Shown: positions 41,431 to 48,911 of the stretch, one piece after another | Layout: each line of letters opens with the position of its first letter | How positions within the stretch are numbered: position 1 is the stretch's first letter | Source of the DNA: Akkermansiaceae bacterium | GTDB taxonomy: Bacteria; Verrucomicrobiota; Verrucomicrobiia; Verrucomicrobiales; DEV007 | Assembly: GCA_024233085.1 (NCBI GenBank) | Contig: JACKQC010000020.1 | Location: 1-64,000, forward strand | Direction of reading: 5' to 3' | Length of the DNA stretch: 64,000 bases | Made by a program: the position numbers and the translations under genes | The notes under the pieces: model-generated | Database searches by the model: none | The model's input: only the letters and a program-made list of their open reading frames with translations | What the model was told of the DNA's origin: nothing

Positions 41431-41820
41431 TCAGCTCTCGGGATCGTCGGCGCGGGGTTCGTCGCGTCTCGGTTCCGTCCCGACCCACAGCACGTTCCCG
41501 TCGGGATCTTCGAATTTCATCTCGTAGGCCCAGCTCCAGTTCCGGGGCTCCTGCGCGACTTTCGCCCCGGCCTCCCGCCATTCCTGAAAGACTGTCTCAT
41601 CCTCGAGCCCGATCCACACCCACTGCGGGGACGCGGGGCCGAATCCTCGCGCGAGCATCACGCCGCATCCGTCGCGCGACACGGAGCCGATCCGGCTCCC
41701 CTCCTCGCCTCCCCAGTCGAGCCGGAAACTGAGCACGCGGGTGTAGAAATCGAGGCTCCGAGCCAGATCGGATACGGGCAGCACGGGGATGGTGTTCTCG
41801 ATCTTGTTTGGGGGTGTCAT
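41431..41820 (-). CDS. VOC family (glyoxalase/bleomycin-resistance-like) protein
   Basis: A 129-residue single-domain VOC protein: IPVLPVSDLARSLDFYTRVLSFRLDW at the N terminus, VWIGLEDETVFQEWREAGAKV in the middle, and EMKFEDPDGNVLWVG at the C terminus, the conserved beta-alpha-beta-beta-beta halves of the fold. Such proteins act as metalloenzymes or sequester drugs; the ligand is unknown. The C-terminal Arg/Asp-rich tail is not conserved. It is flanked by the R22 array on its 3' side. Confidence 0.85.
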   Translation of the reverse strand: MTPPNKIENTIPVLPVSDLARSLDFYTRVLSFRLDWGGEEGSRIGSVSRDGCGVMLARGFGPASPQWVWIGLEDETVFQEWREAGAKVAQEPRNWSWAYEMKFEDPDGNVLWVGTEPRRDEPRADDPES

Positions 41821-41891
41821 AGGTCAGAGGAATGGGTTTGTCTTGGTTGGTGAGGGTGAATGAGATCGTGGCTGCTCATGGTCTCATTCCC

Positions 41892-43436
41892 TCACCCCAC
41901 GGCCCGCCGAAACGCGGCCTCGTAGCCGACCGCGCCGTCGACGCCGCGGAGCTGGAACTTGATGACGCTCTCATTGCCTTCGCGGCCGAGATCGACGCAG
42001 AGGAAGCCGCCTTTCACGCGGTGGAAGCGATGGATCGCGGGGTCATGGCCGGGGGTGCCGCCGGCGTGGGAGTCGCTCGCGGCGCCGACGCTGAACTCCT
42101 GCACGCCGGTGGCGGGATGGACGGAGTGATACTGCCAGTGGCGGTCGCCGCAGACGACGAAAAAATTGTCCGGCACGTGGTCGCGGATCCAGGCGCGGAT
42201 TTCGTCGCCCTCGTGGGCGAAGCCGGCGTTGGAGTGGTTGTCGTTCTTGTTCTTGCGGTCGGGTCCGACGAGCGGGGTGGGGCTGACGAGGACTTTCCAG
42301 GTGGCGTCGCTCTCGGCGACGGTGCGCTTGAACCAGGCCTTCTGTTCGGCGCCCCAGATGGTCTTGTCCGGGCCGTCAGGCATCTTGTTGGGCGAGCGGA
42401 AGTCGCGGCCGTCGGTGAACCACACCTGCAGGTCGCGGCCCCAGCGATAGGTGCGGTAGATATTTTCGCCCATGGGAGCCTGCTGGCGGAAGATCTCGAG
42501 TCCCTGGTCCCAGGTCAGCTCGCCGGCGGTCATGCCGGGCCAGCCGTCGTTGGTGAGGCTGTCGTGGTCGTCCTTCAGCCAGTAGCTGGAGGCGTTGCGC
42601 ATCACGGCGACGAGGCGGGGGAGGCTGAACATCCGCTCCCAGTGCAGCCGGGCGAGGGCGGGGGTGACGGCGCGCGGGGCGTTGCTGTCGTAGTAAACGA
42701 GGTCGCCGGTCATGCAGACGAAGCGCGGCTCCAGGGCGAGCATGGAGGGATAAATGGGGTGGCCGTCGGGATGATCGCGGTCGGGATAGCCCTGGCAGGT
42801 CATGACGCAGAAGCGAAACGCGCTCGGGGTGTCGGCGGCTGGGGCGGTGAAAAATTTCCCGGGAAAGGCGCCGTGGACGGGCCCGTCGTCGCCGGGGCCG
42901 GCGGTAAGGCTCTCGTAGTGATAGGTGGCGCCGGGTGTCAGGCCGTCGAGCCGGAACTGGTGGATGAAGTCGGTGGCCTCGGTGACCGCGATCCAGGGTG
43001 TCTCGACGGCGTCGGAAAGATCGGCTTTCCGCCCGTAGCGGAGGCGGACGCGGCCGGCCATGCCGGGGCAGGCGCCCTCGATCTGGTCGGCGGGGACGGT
43101 GACTTTCTCGCCTTTCTTGGGCCGGCCCTCGAAGAGGACGCCGTCGTGGTTGCGCTCGGGAAATTTCGTCAGACGCGTCCAGACGATGGCGGTGGTGTCG
43201 GAGACTTCGCCGACGCGGGTGCCGGTGGCCTGGTGAATGGTGGCGGCATCGGCGGCGGCATCGGCGGCGGCATCGGCGGCGGCATCGGCGGCGCGCGCGT
43301 CGTGCGGCAGCCCGAGGCCTAGGCCGAGGGTGGTGGCGGCGGCCGCGGCGGTGCTTTCGCGCAGGAAACGGCGGCGGGAGCGGGGAAAAGCGGTGGCGTC
43401 GGCGGGTCGGGGCGATTCGGGAGGGTGCATGGCCAT
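41892..43436 (-). CDS. PhoD-like phosphoesterase, Tat-exported
   Basis: A 514-residue protein with a twin-arginine signal (RSRRRFLRESTAAAAATTLG) and the PhoD layout: N-terminal fibronectin-like domain (TGTRVGEVSDTTAIVWTRL), catalytic segments FVCMTGDLVYYDSNAP, YWLKDDHDSLTNDGW, IWGAEQKAWFKRTV and FFVVCGDRHWQYHSVHP. A 12-bp tandem repeat encodes an (Ala-Ala-Asp-Ala) stretch just after the signal peptide, a spacer of variable length. The ATG at 43430 is an alternative start. It is a paralogue of the lipoprotein form at 37600, sharing IWGAEQKAWLK and GDRHWQYH. Confidence 0.9.
   Translation of the reverse strand: MAMHPPESPRPADATAFPRSRRRFLRESTAAAAATTLGLGLGLPHDARAADAAADAAADAAADAATIHQATGTRVGEVSDTTAIVWTRLTKFPERNHDGVLFEGRPKKGEKVTVPADQIEGACPGMAGRVRLRYGRKADLSDAVETPWIAVTEATDFIHQFRLDGLTPGATYHYESLTAGPGDDGPVHGAFPGKFFTAPAADTPSAFRFCVMTCQGYPDRDHPDGHPIYPSMLALEPRFVCMTGDLVYYDSNAPRAVTPALARLHWERMFSLPRLVAVMRNASSYWLKDDHDSLTNDGWPGMTAGELTWDQGLEIFRQQAPMGENIYRTYRWGRDLQVWFTDGRDFRSPNKMPDGPDKTIWGAEQKAWFKRTVAESDATWKVLVSPTPLVGPDRKNKNDNHSNAGFAHEGDEIRAWIRDHVPDNFFVVCGDRHWQYHSVHPATGVQEFSVGAASDSHAGGTPGHDPAIHRFHRVKGGFLCVDLGREGNESVIKFQLRGVDGAVGYEAAFRRAVG
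43247..43292 (+). repeat. 12-bp tandem repeat inside the Tat PhoD gene
   Basis: Almost four copies of CATCGGCGGCGG. On the coding strand it gives Asp-Ala-Ala-Ala repeats between the Tat signal and the mature domain. The copy number probably varies by slippage without breaking the frame. Confidence 0.85.
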
Positions 43437-43790
43437 GGCATAACCGGAAGGGGAGGGCGCTGTCAATGGGTGATGCGGGCGCGGGTGCGGGCGCGGCGGC
43501 TCATGGGCAACCCAAAGGGAAGGTGGGGCGAAGCGTCCCCGCTGAGCCGTCGCTTGCCTGGGTGGTTTGCGACTCGGTCCCGCCCCCGCTCTCCGGTGTC
43601 GTGGGCATTTTTTTGGAGGAAGTCCGCGCGGGACACCTCGACGGCTCGGCCGGGACGCCTCGCCCCACCCATCTTTTGGCCAATGGACGATCGGAGGGTA
43701 TGCCCCGGTTTTTCAAGCGTCAATGAACGCGGCCACCGCCGCCGCAGTCGGCGCTTGCGGAGGACGGAGTTGGGGCGGAAAATTCGGGCG
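43437..43790. other. Intergenic region with imperfect 31-bp inverted repeat
   Basis: About 350 bp between divergent genes. Arms at 43522-43552 and 43639-43669 (GGTGGGGCGAAGCGTCCC and so on) match in 28 of 31 positions and enclose 86 bp. No gene with recognisable protein sequence is seen. The divergent promoters of the PhoD gene and the ABC importer must lie here. Confidence 0.75.
43522..43669. repeat. Imperfect inverted repeat pair, REP-like
   Basis: Left arm 43522-43552 and right arm 43639-43669 are reverse complements with three mismatches; partial similarity continues outward (CCCAAAGG versus CCAAAAG). GC-rich arms of this size are typical of dispersed REP-like elements. No further copies were seen in the window. 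Confidence 0.75.
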
Positions 43791-45932
43791 ATGTTCTGGC
43801 TTCGGCTCGTCTGGTATTCCCTCCCGCTTGGGGTCGCGGCCGCGGCGGTGTGGCTGACGCTCCAGGCCCGCGAGTTCGAATACCGCGCCGATTCGGACCT
43901 GGTGCTGCTGATCCCGGAGCGCCCGGCGGCCTTCAATCCCCTCGCGCCGTCGGAGGGCGCGGCGCGCGACGTGACGGAACTGATCTACGACCGCATGATG
44001 CGCCGCGACGACGAGCTGATTCTCCGGCCGAACCTGCTCAAGTCGCTCGAATACCGCCGGCGCACGACCTTTTATTTCACCGGCGAAAAGGAGGCCGAAA
44101 AAGCCGCCGCGAAAATCGAGTCCTCCAAAACTGAATGGGCCGCCTGGGGCCTGGCCGACGCGGTGCGCGAGGGCGCCCTGATCCACATCTCCCAGACGCT
44201 GCCCCAGCCGGAGGCGCCGGACCGGGTGGCCGAGGGCTTCGACCCGAAGGGCCTGGCGAAGCTGCTGCGCGTGCGCCTGACCCTGAAAGGCGCGGTGAAA
44301 CCCTCGCTCCAGAGCTTTCTCGGCGGCTCGATCGAGAAAGGCCAGATCCAGCACACCCGCTACGACGGCGACCGGGTGGCCGACCTGTTCCTGCTCGGCG
44401 ACACGGACCTCTTCCTGAAGGAGTTCGAGCTTTACTACCGGTCGAATCCGAATCTCGAGCCCCTCATCGAGGTCGCCGAGACGACCTCGCGCATTTCGAC
44501 GCTGGAAATGACGCTCGAACTGCGGGACGACGTCGTCTGGCACGACGGCGAGGCCTTCACCGCCGACGATGTGCTTTTCACCTACGAGGAAGTCACGCGC
44601 CCGGCCGCGATGTCGCCGCTGAAGGAGGGTTTCGCGTCCATCGCCCGGCTGGAGAAGGCCGGCGAATACACTCTGCGGGCCGATTGCCGCGAATACTACG
44701 CCCCCATGGCCGAGGCGTGGGAGGCGCTGGCGCCGCTGCCCGAGCACCGGCTGAAGACCGCGGTCAGCCCGGCGGACTGGGCCGCGTTTTTCGCCGCGCC
44801 GGTTGGCACGGGACCCTTCGCCCTCGACCCGGAGGCCTCCGCCGCCTCCGGCAAGGACGAGCTGGTTCTGCGGCCGAACGAAGCCTACTTCCGCGGAAAA
44901 CCGCTCCAACCCCGCCTGCGCTACCGCGTCATCGCCGATCCCGAGCGCCGCCTGCTGGCCTCGCGGCTGGGAAACATCGACGGCTGTCTCCCGCTCGGCC
45001 GCGAGCCCCTGCCCGATCTGGGGCCGGCCTTCGTCGCGGCGTCCGATGTGGCGCGTTACCACACCTTCGTGGCGTGGAACCTCGACCGCGAGCTTTTCCA
45101 GGACAGCCGCGCGCGCCAGGCCCTCGCCTGGCTGGCGGACGTGCCGAAGGTCCTCGCCGACGCCGCCTCCGGCCCGGAACCGCTCGCCGGCTGTCGCGGC
45201 CTGTTTTTTCCCGACAGCCATTTCTGCCAGGCCGTGCTCCCGGCGATTCCCCACGACCGCGAAGCCGCCGAGCGCGCCCTGACCGACGCCGGCTGGAAGC
45301 GCCGGGGCGGCGCCTGGCAGTATCCCGAGGGAAAAGCGGCGGCCTTCCGCCTCGCCTACGACCGCGCGAACCGGCAGCACAGTCGCCTCGCCGAGGCGCT
45401 CGCCGCGCACTGGCGCGAGGCCGGCATCGACGTCGCGCTGGAGGGGCTCGACTGGGCCCAACTCATCGAGAAACGCCTCGCTCCCCGCGAGTTCGACGCC
45501 GCGCTGCTGGAGTGGGAACTCGGCTTTGGCCGCGACCAGTTCGCCGTGTGGCATTCCTCCCGGGCCGGGCCGGGTGGCGCGAATTTCTCCGGCCTGCGCA
45601 ACGCCGTGGTCGACGATCTGCTGGTCAAACTGCGCGCCACCGAAGTCGAGGACGAGATTCGCCGGCACGCCGAGGCGCTCCAGGCCCAGATCCACGAGCT
45701 GCAACCCTGCCTGTTCCTGTGCGAGACGGGCGGCGCCATGCTTTTCCGGGCCGACGCCGTGAAACAGTCCCGGCCCAAAACCGCGGGCGCGCGAAGTTTC
45801 GACGCCGTCTCCACCGGACGCGCCGGACTTTACGCCGGGCGCCCGTGGTGGGTCCGCGACACCGCGGAAACCCGCCGCCTCCTCGAGGAGGAGACCGCGC
45901 CCGCCGCTCTCGCCGCGCCGCCGAATTCCTGA
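43791..45932 (+). CDS. ABC transporter substrate-binding protein, family 5 (peptide/nickel type)
   Basis: A 713-residue protein with an N-terminal signal anchor (LVWYSLPLGVAAAAVWLTL) followed by the family 5 solute-binding fold: FNPLAPSEGAARDVTELIYDRMM, LRDDVVWHDGEAFTADDVLFTYE, GTGPFALDP and LAYDRANRQHSRLAEALAAHWREAGI. It lacks the usual lipobox and seems to be held by a membrane helix. It is longer than typical members (about 530), with extra sequence between residues 85 and 230. It binds peptides or similar ligands and delivers them to the two permeases encoded downstream. Confidence 0.85.
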   Translation: MFWLRLVWYSLPLGVAAAAVWLTLQAREFEYRADSDLVLLIPERPAAFNPLAPSEGAARDVTELIYDRMMRRDDELILRPNLLKSLEYRRRTTFYFTGEKEAEKAAAKIESSKTEWAAWGLADAVREGALIHISQTLPQPEAPDRVAEGFDPKGLAKLLRVRLTLKGAVKPSLQSFLGGSIEKGQIQHTRYDGDRVADLFLLGDTDLFLKEFELYYRSNPNLEPLIEVAETTSRISTLEMTLELRDDVVWHDGEAFTADDVLFTYEEVTRPAAMSPLKEGFASIARLEKAGEYTLRADCREYYAPMAEAWEALAPLPEHRLKTAVSPADWAAFFAAPVGTGPFALDPEASAASGKDELVLRPNEAYFRGKPLQPRLRYRVIADPERRLLASRLGNIDGCLPLGREPLPDLGPAFVAASDVARYHTFVAWNLDRELFQDSRARQALAWLADVPKVLADAASGPEPLAGCRGLFFPDSHFCQAVLPAIPHDREAAERALTDAGWKRRGGAWQYPEGKAAAFRLAYDRANRQHSRLAEALAAHWREAGIDVALEGLDWAQLIEKRLAPREFDAALLEWELGFGRDQFAVWHSSRAGPGGANFSGLRNAVVDDLLVKLRATEVEDEIRRHAEALQAQIHELQPCLFLCETGGAMLFRADAVKQSRPKTAGARSFDAVSTGRAGLYAGRPWWVRDTAETRRLLEEETAPAALAAPPNS

Positions 45933-45970
45933 CCGCCGATTTCTTTTTTGTCCGCTTCTCCCCACCGCCC

Positions 45971-46933
45971 ATGCCGTCCGCCATCGTCCGAGGAGTCCTG
46001 CGCCTGATCGTCCGGTTGATCCTGACCGCGGTGGTCTTGCTGGCGGCGGTGCAGCTCTCGCTGATGCTGGCGCGCGGGCAGGGCGGCGGCGAGGCGGCCG
46101 GGGCCGACGCGCTCGAGGTGGCGCGGGCGATCCCGGCGGGCGAGGTGCCGCCCGGGCTCTCGATTCTGGAGAACGGCGGCGGCAACGCCAAACCGGCGAG
46201 CTGGATCGACGAGGCCCTCGCGCGCGCGCCCGGGTCGCTGCGGATTTTCGGTCTGGCGGTGTTGGCCGCCCTGGCGACCGGTCCCGCCCTGGGCACGCTG
46301 GCCGGGCGCCACCGCCGCCTCGGCTTGGCGCTGGAGGGACTGCTGAGCCCGCTGTTCGCCGCCGTGTGGCTGCCGGCTTTCTGGGGAGCCTGTCTCGTCG
46401 CCTGGGTCCAGGTCGCGTGGTGGGGGCATCCCGGCTTCGCCGACGCGCCGGGGGCGATCAACGACGCCCGCGGCCTCGAGCCCTGGTGGCGCGCGCTGCC
46501 GCCGGCCGTCCTCGTGACGCTGAGCATGCTGGGCTGGCAGGTCCGCGCCGTGTCCGGCGGGCTGAAGCGCGCCGCCCGGGCCGGGCACGTCCGCGCCGCC
46601 CACGCCCAGGGGCTGGCGGGAGCGGGACTGTTTTACCGCCATGTCTTTCGCAACGCCCTCGAGGCACCGGCCCGCTGCCTCGACCGTTCCCTGCCCGCCA
46701 TGCTCGGCACGCAGATCCTCGTCGAGTGGGTGCTGCGCTTTCCCGGCCTCGGGACGCTGCTGGTCGACTCGGCGCGCGAGGCGCAGTTTCCCGGCATGCT
46801 CGTCGCGGGCGCCCTGCTGGCCGCGCCGTCGCCGGTCTTTCGGTTTCTCGGCGAAATGCTCCACGCCGCCACCGACCTGCGCGCGCGCCGGCCGGCCGCC
46901 CTCGCCCCCGACCCTGTTGGCTCCCTGACCTAA
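45971..46933 (+). CDS. ABC transporter permease, DppB/OppB type
   Basis: A 320-residue permease with about six membrane segments: LRLIVRLILTAVVLLAAVQLSLM near the start, then IFGLAVLAALATGPALGTLAG, LLSPLFAAVWLPAFWGACLV and others. The segment ARAGHVRAAHAQGLAGAGLFYRHVFRNALEAP is the cytoplasmic EAA loop (YVRTARAKGL-like) that contacts the ATPase. The stop codon lies in an R22 array, and the last residues (DPVGSLT) are repeat-encoded. It is placed 38 bp after the substrate-binding protein gene. Confidence 0.85.
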   Translation: MPSAIVRGVLRLIVRLILTAVVLLAAVQLSLMLARGQGGGEAAGADALEVARAIPAGEVPPGLSILENGGGNAKPASWIDEALARAPGSLRIFGLAVLAALATGPALGTLAGRHRRLGLALEGLLSPLFAAVWLPAFWGACLVAWVQVAWWGHPGFADAPGAINDARGLEPWWRALPPAVLVTLSMLGWQVRAVSGGLKRAARAGHVRAAHAQGLAGAGLFYRHVFRNALEAPARCLDRSLPAMLGTQILVEWVLRFPGLGTLLVDSAREAQFPGMLVAGALLAAPSPVFRFLGEMLHAATDLRARRPAALAPDPVGSLT

Positions 46934-46964
46934 CCCTGTTGGGTCCGCCACTCAACCCTGTTCG
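46908..46964 (-). repeat. R22 repeat array 7 (three units)
   Basis: Inverted-form cores GACCCTGTT at 46910-46918, AACCCTGTT at 46932-46940 and AACCCTGTT at 46954-46962, 22 bp apart. It fills the whole gap between the two permease genes of one operon and overlaps the first one's stop; the second starts 7 bp after the last core. Confidence 0.9.
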
Positions 46965-46969
46965 ATCCG

Positions 46970-47866
46970 ATGCCGAAATCCGCCAAGCGCCAGAATCGCC
47001 GCCGCCCCCGACTGCGGCGGGCGGCCGGTCGCGCCGCCGGGCGACTCTGGCTGGGCTGGGATCCCTACCTGCTGCTCGGCTGTTACGCGCTGGTCTTCGG
47101 CCTCCTGGGCGCGGCCCACATCCTGCTGCCCTCCGCCAAGGCCGCGGCCGACGGCGCCCGCGCCTGGCTGGCGCCGAATGTCTCCCACTGGTTCGGTCTC
47201 GACGCGGCGGGCAACGATCTGCTGATGCGGTCGCTGCGGGCCGGCGCGGTGTCCCTCTGGATGGCCCTGCTGGCCACGCTGGCCGGCGGAGCCGCCGGGC
47301 TCGCCGCCGCGGCCGCCGTCGCCCTGGGCGGGCGCGACCGCGGCTACCGCCTGCTCGCGAAACTGTGCGACCTGCCCGCGCTGGCGCCGGGGCTGATCCT
47401 GCTTTTCATCCTGTCCGCCGGCGCCGGCCAGGGTTTCTGGATATCCGTCGCCCTGCTCGCGCCCTTCGTCGCCGTTTTCGCGGCGGGCCGGGCCGCGGCC
47501 TGGTTTTTCGACTGGGAAATCGCCGGCGACGTCCTCGCCGCCCGGACGCTGGGCTACTCCCGCGCGCGGCTGGTGTGGGAGCATTACGTGCCGCGTCTCT
47601 GGCCCCGGGTCACGGCCCTGGCGGCGGGAATCCTGCCGGCGGTGTTGCTGGCGCAGGCGGGCCTGAGCTTTTCGGGCTTCGGCGCGGGGGCGGAGGCGCC
47701 GGATCTCGGGCGCGTCGTGGCCGAGGGGCGCGCGCACCTTTTCGAGGCGCCCTGGGTGGCCTTTTGCCCCGGGCTGATGTTGTGGACATTCACCCTGATG
47801 CTCGCGATGCTGGGCTGGGCGGTGCGCCGCACGGCGGGCGAGCCGGTCGTCGAGCGTGTCTTTTAA
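46970..47866 (+). CDS. ABC transporter permease, DppC/OppC type
   Basis: A 298-residue permease with about six membrane helices (LLLGCYALVFGLLGAAHILL, ALLATLAGGAAGLAAAAAVALGG, LAPGLILLFILSAGAGQGFW and others). FGLDAAGNDLLMRSLRAGAVSLWMAL matches the DppC/OppC pattern of D-x-x-GRD-x-x-x-R-x-x-x-G-x-R-x-S-L. The EAA loop is ARTLGYSRARLVWEHYVPRLWP. It pairs with the preceding DppB-type permease to form the channel. An Arg-rich N terminus precedes the first helix. Translation starts immediately after an R22 array, with no visible Shine-Dalgarno sequence. Confidence 0.86.
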   Translation: MPKSAKRQNRRRPRLRRAAGRAAGRLWLGWDPYLLLGCYALVFGLLGAAHILLPSAKAAADGARAWLAPNVSHWFGLDAAGNDLLMRSLRAGAVSLWMALLATLAGGAAGLAAAAAVALGGRDRGYRLLAKLCDLPALAPGLILLFILSAGAGQGFWISVALLAPFVAVFAAGRAAAWFFDWEIAGDVLAARTLGYSRARLVWEHYVPRLWPRVTALAAGILPAVLLAQAGLSFSGFGAGAEAPDLGRVVAEGRAHLFEAPWVAFCPGLMLWTFTLMLAMLGWAVRRTAGEPVVERVF

Positions 47867-47899
47867 AGAACGAGAAGCCTCTCCTTTTTTCCGGTCCCC

Positions 47900-48850
47900 T
47901 TGAAAAAAACCCGCCCCAAACCCGGTCTCGGCGAGACGCTCGGCAAGGCGCCGCCCCTGCTGGAAGTCGCCGGCGTCACCATCGACTACCCGCGAAAGGG
48001 CGGCGCGGAGCCGGTGCTCGGCGCGCGGAACGTCTCCTTCTGGCTCGACCCGGGCGAGGTGATGGCGCTGGTCGGCGCCACCGGCAGCGGCAAGACCACC
48101 CTGACCCGCGCCCTCGGCGGTCTGCTGCCGCGCCGGGCCCGCGTCCTCGGCGGCACGGCGGTGCTCTCGCCCGGCATCAACCCCGACGGCCGCCACCGGC
48201 CCGTCGATCTGCTCGCCGCCCCGGCCCGGCAGATGCGCCTGCTGCGCCGCGAGCGCCTCGCCTACCTGACGCGGGAGTTTTCCACCCAGCTCAACCCGCT
48301 GCTGACCATCCGCCGCCACATCCGCGAGGCCGTGCGGCTCGGGCGGCGATCTATCGAGTTCGCCGCCGAGGCCGCCTGGATGCCGGTGCTCTACGATGTG
48401 GGGCTCGTCGAGCCCGAGACGCTGCTCGACCGCTTTCCCGCCCAGGTGCCCGGCATCGCCCTGCAGCGCCTGCTCGTCGCCATGGCCCTGATGCGCGGCG
48501 TGGAAATCCTGATCGCCGACGAGCCGACCTCCTCGCTCGACGCCGCGGCCGGGGCGCAGTTTCTCCGCCTGCTCGACGACCTGCGAAAACGCCACCGGCT
48601 CGCCATTTTGTTCGTGACCCATTCCTTCGGCGCTGTGCGCGGTTTCGCCGACCGCGTCGCGGTGCTCTTCGAGGGCGGGGTGATCGAGACCGGCCTCGCC
48701 GACCAGGTGCTCAATCGCCCGAAGTCCGACTACACCCGCGCCCTGCTCGACTGCGTGCCCCGGCTCGGCGAAAAACGCGCCCGCCTCGGCGAAGTCGATC
48801 GCGTCGCCGCCCGCGATGCCGCCGCCCGCGTCGGTGCCGTCGAGGCCTGA
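47900..48850 (+). CDS. ABC transporter ATPase, DppD/OppD type, with degenerate signature
   Basis: A 316-residue ATPase of the importer. Intact parts are Walker A GATGSGKTT (59-67), Walker B ILIADEP (203-209), the D-loop SSLD and the H-loop His241 (FVTHSF). The ABC signature, normally LSGGMRQR, reads VPGIALQR (183-190), losing the Ser-Gly-Gly that contacts ATP. The Q-loop, normally IFQDPMTSLNP, reads LTREFSTQLNP, losing its Gln. The start is TTG at 47900. Only one ATPase is present where Dpp/Opp systems usually have two; a partner with canonical motifs may be encoded elsewhere. Confidence 0.82.
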   Translation: MKKTRPKPGLGETLGKAPPLLEVAGVTIDYPRKGGAEPVLGARNVSFWLDPGEVMALVGATGSGKTTLTRALGGLLPRRARVLGGTAVLSPGINPDGRHRPVDLLAAPARQMRLLRRERLAYLTREFSTQLNPLLTIRRHIREAVRLGRRSIEFAAEAAWMPVLYDVGLVEPETLLDRFPAQVPGIALQRLLVAMALMRGVEILIADEPTSSLDAAAGAQFLRLLDDLRKRHRLAILFVTHSFGAVRGFADRVAVLFEGGVIETGLADQVLNRPKSDYTRALLDCVPRLGEKRARLGEVDRVAARDAAARVGAVEA

Positions 48851-48911
48851 GCGCCGCTCCGAACCGGCTCCCCGCTTGCACTTTCGGCGATTCCGGAGAA
48901 CTTGCCGCAAC

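Noticed and set aside
44135..45970. Long plus-strand frame continuing upstream of the first permease
   Set aside because: This part overlaps the substrate-binding protein gene in another frame and is Arg/Pro-rich; the permease begins at the ATG at 45971 with a proper membrane helix.
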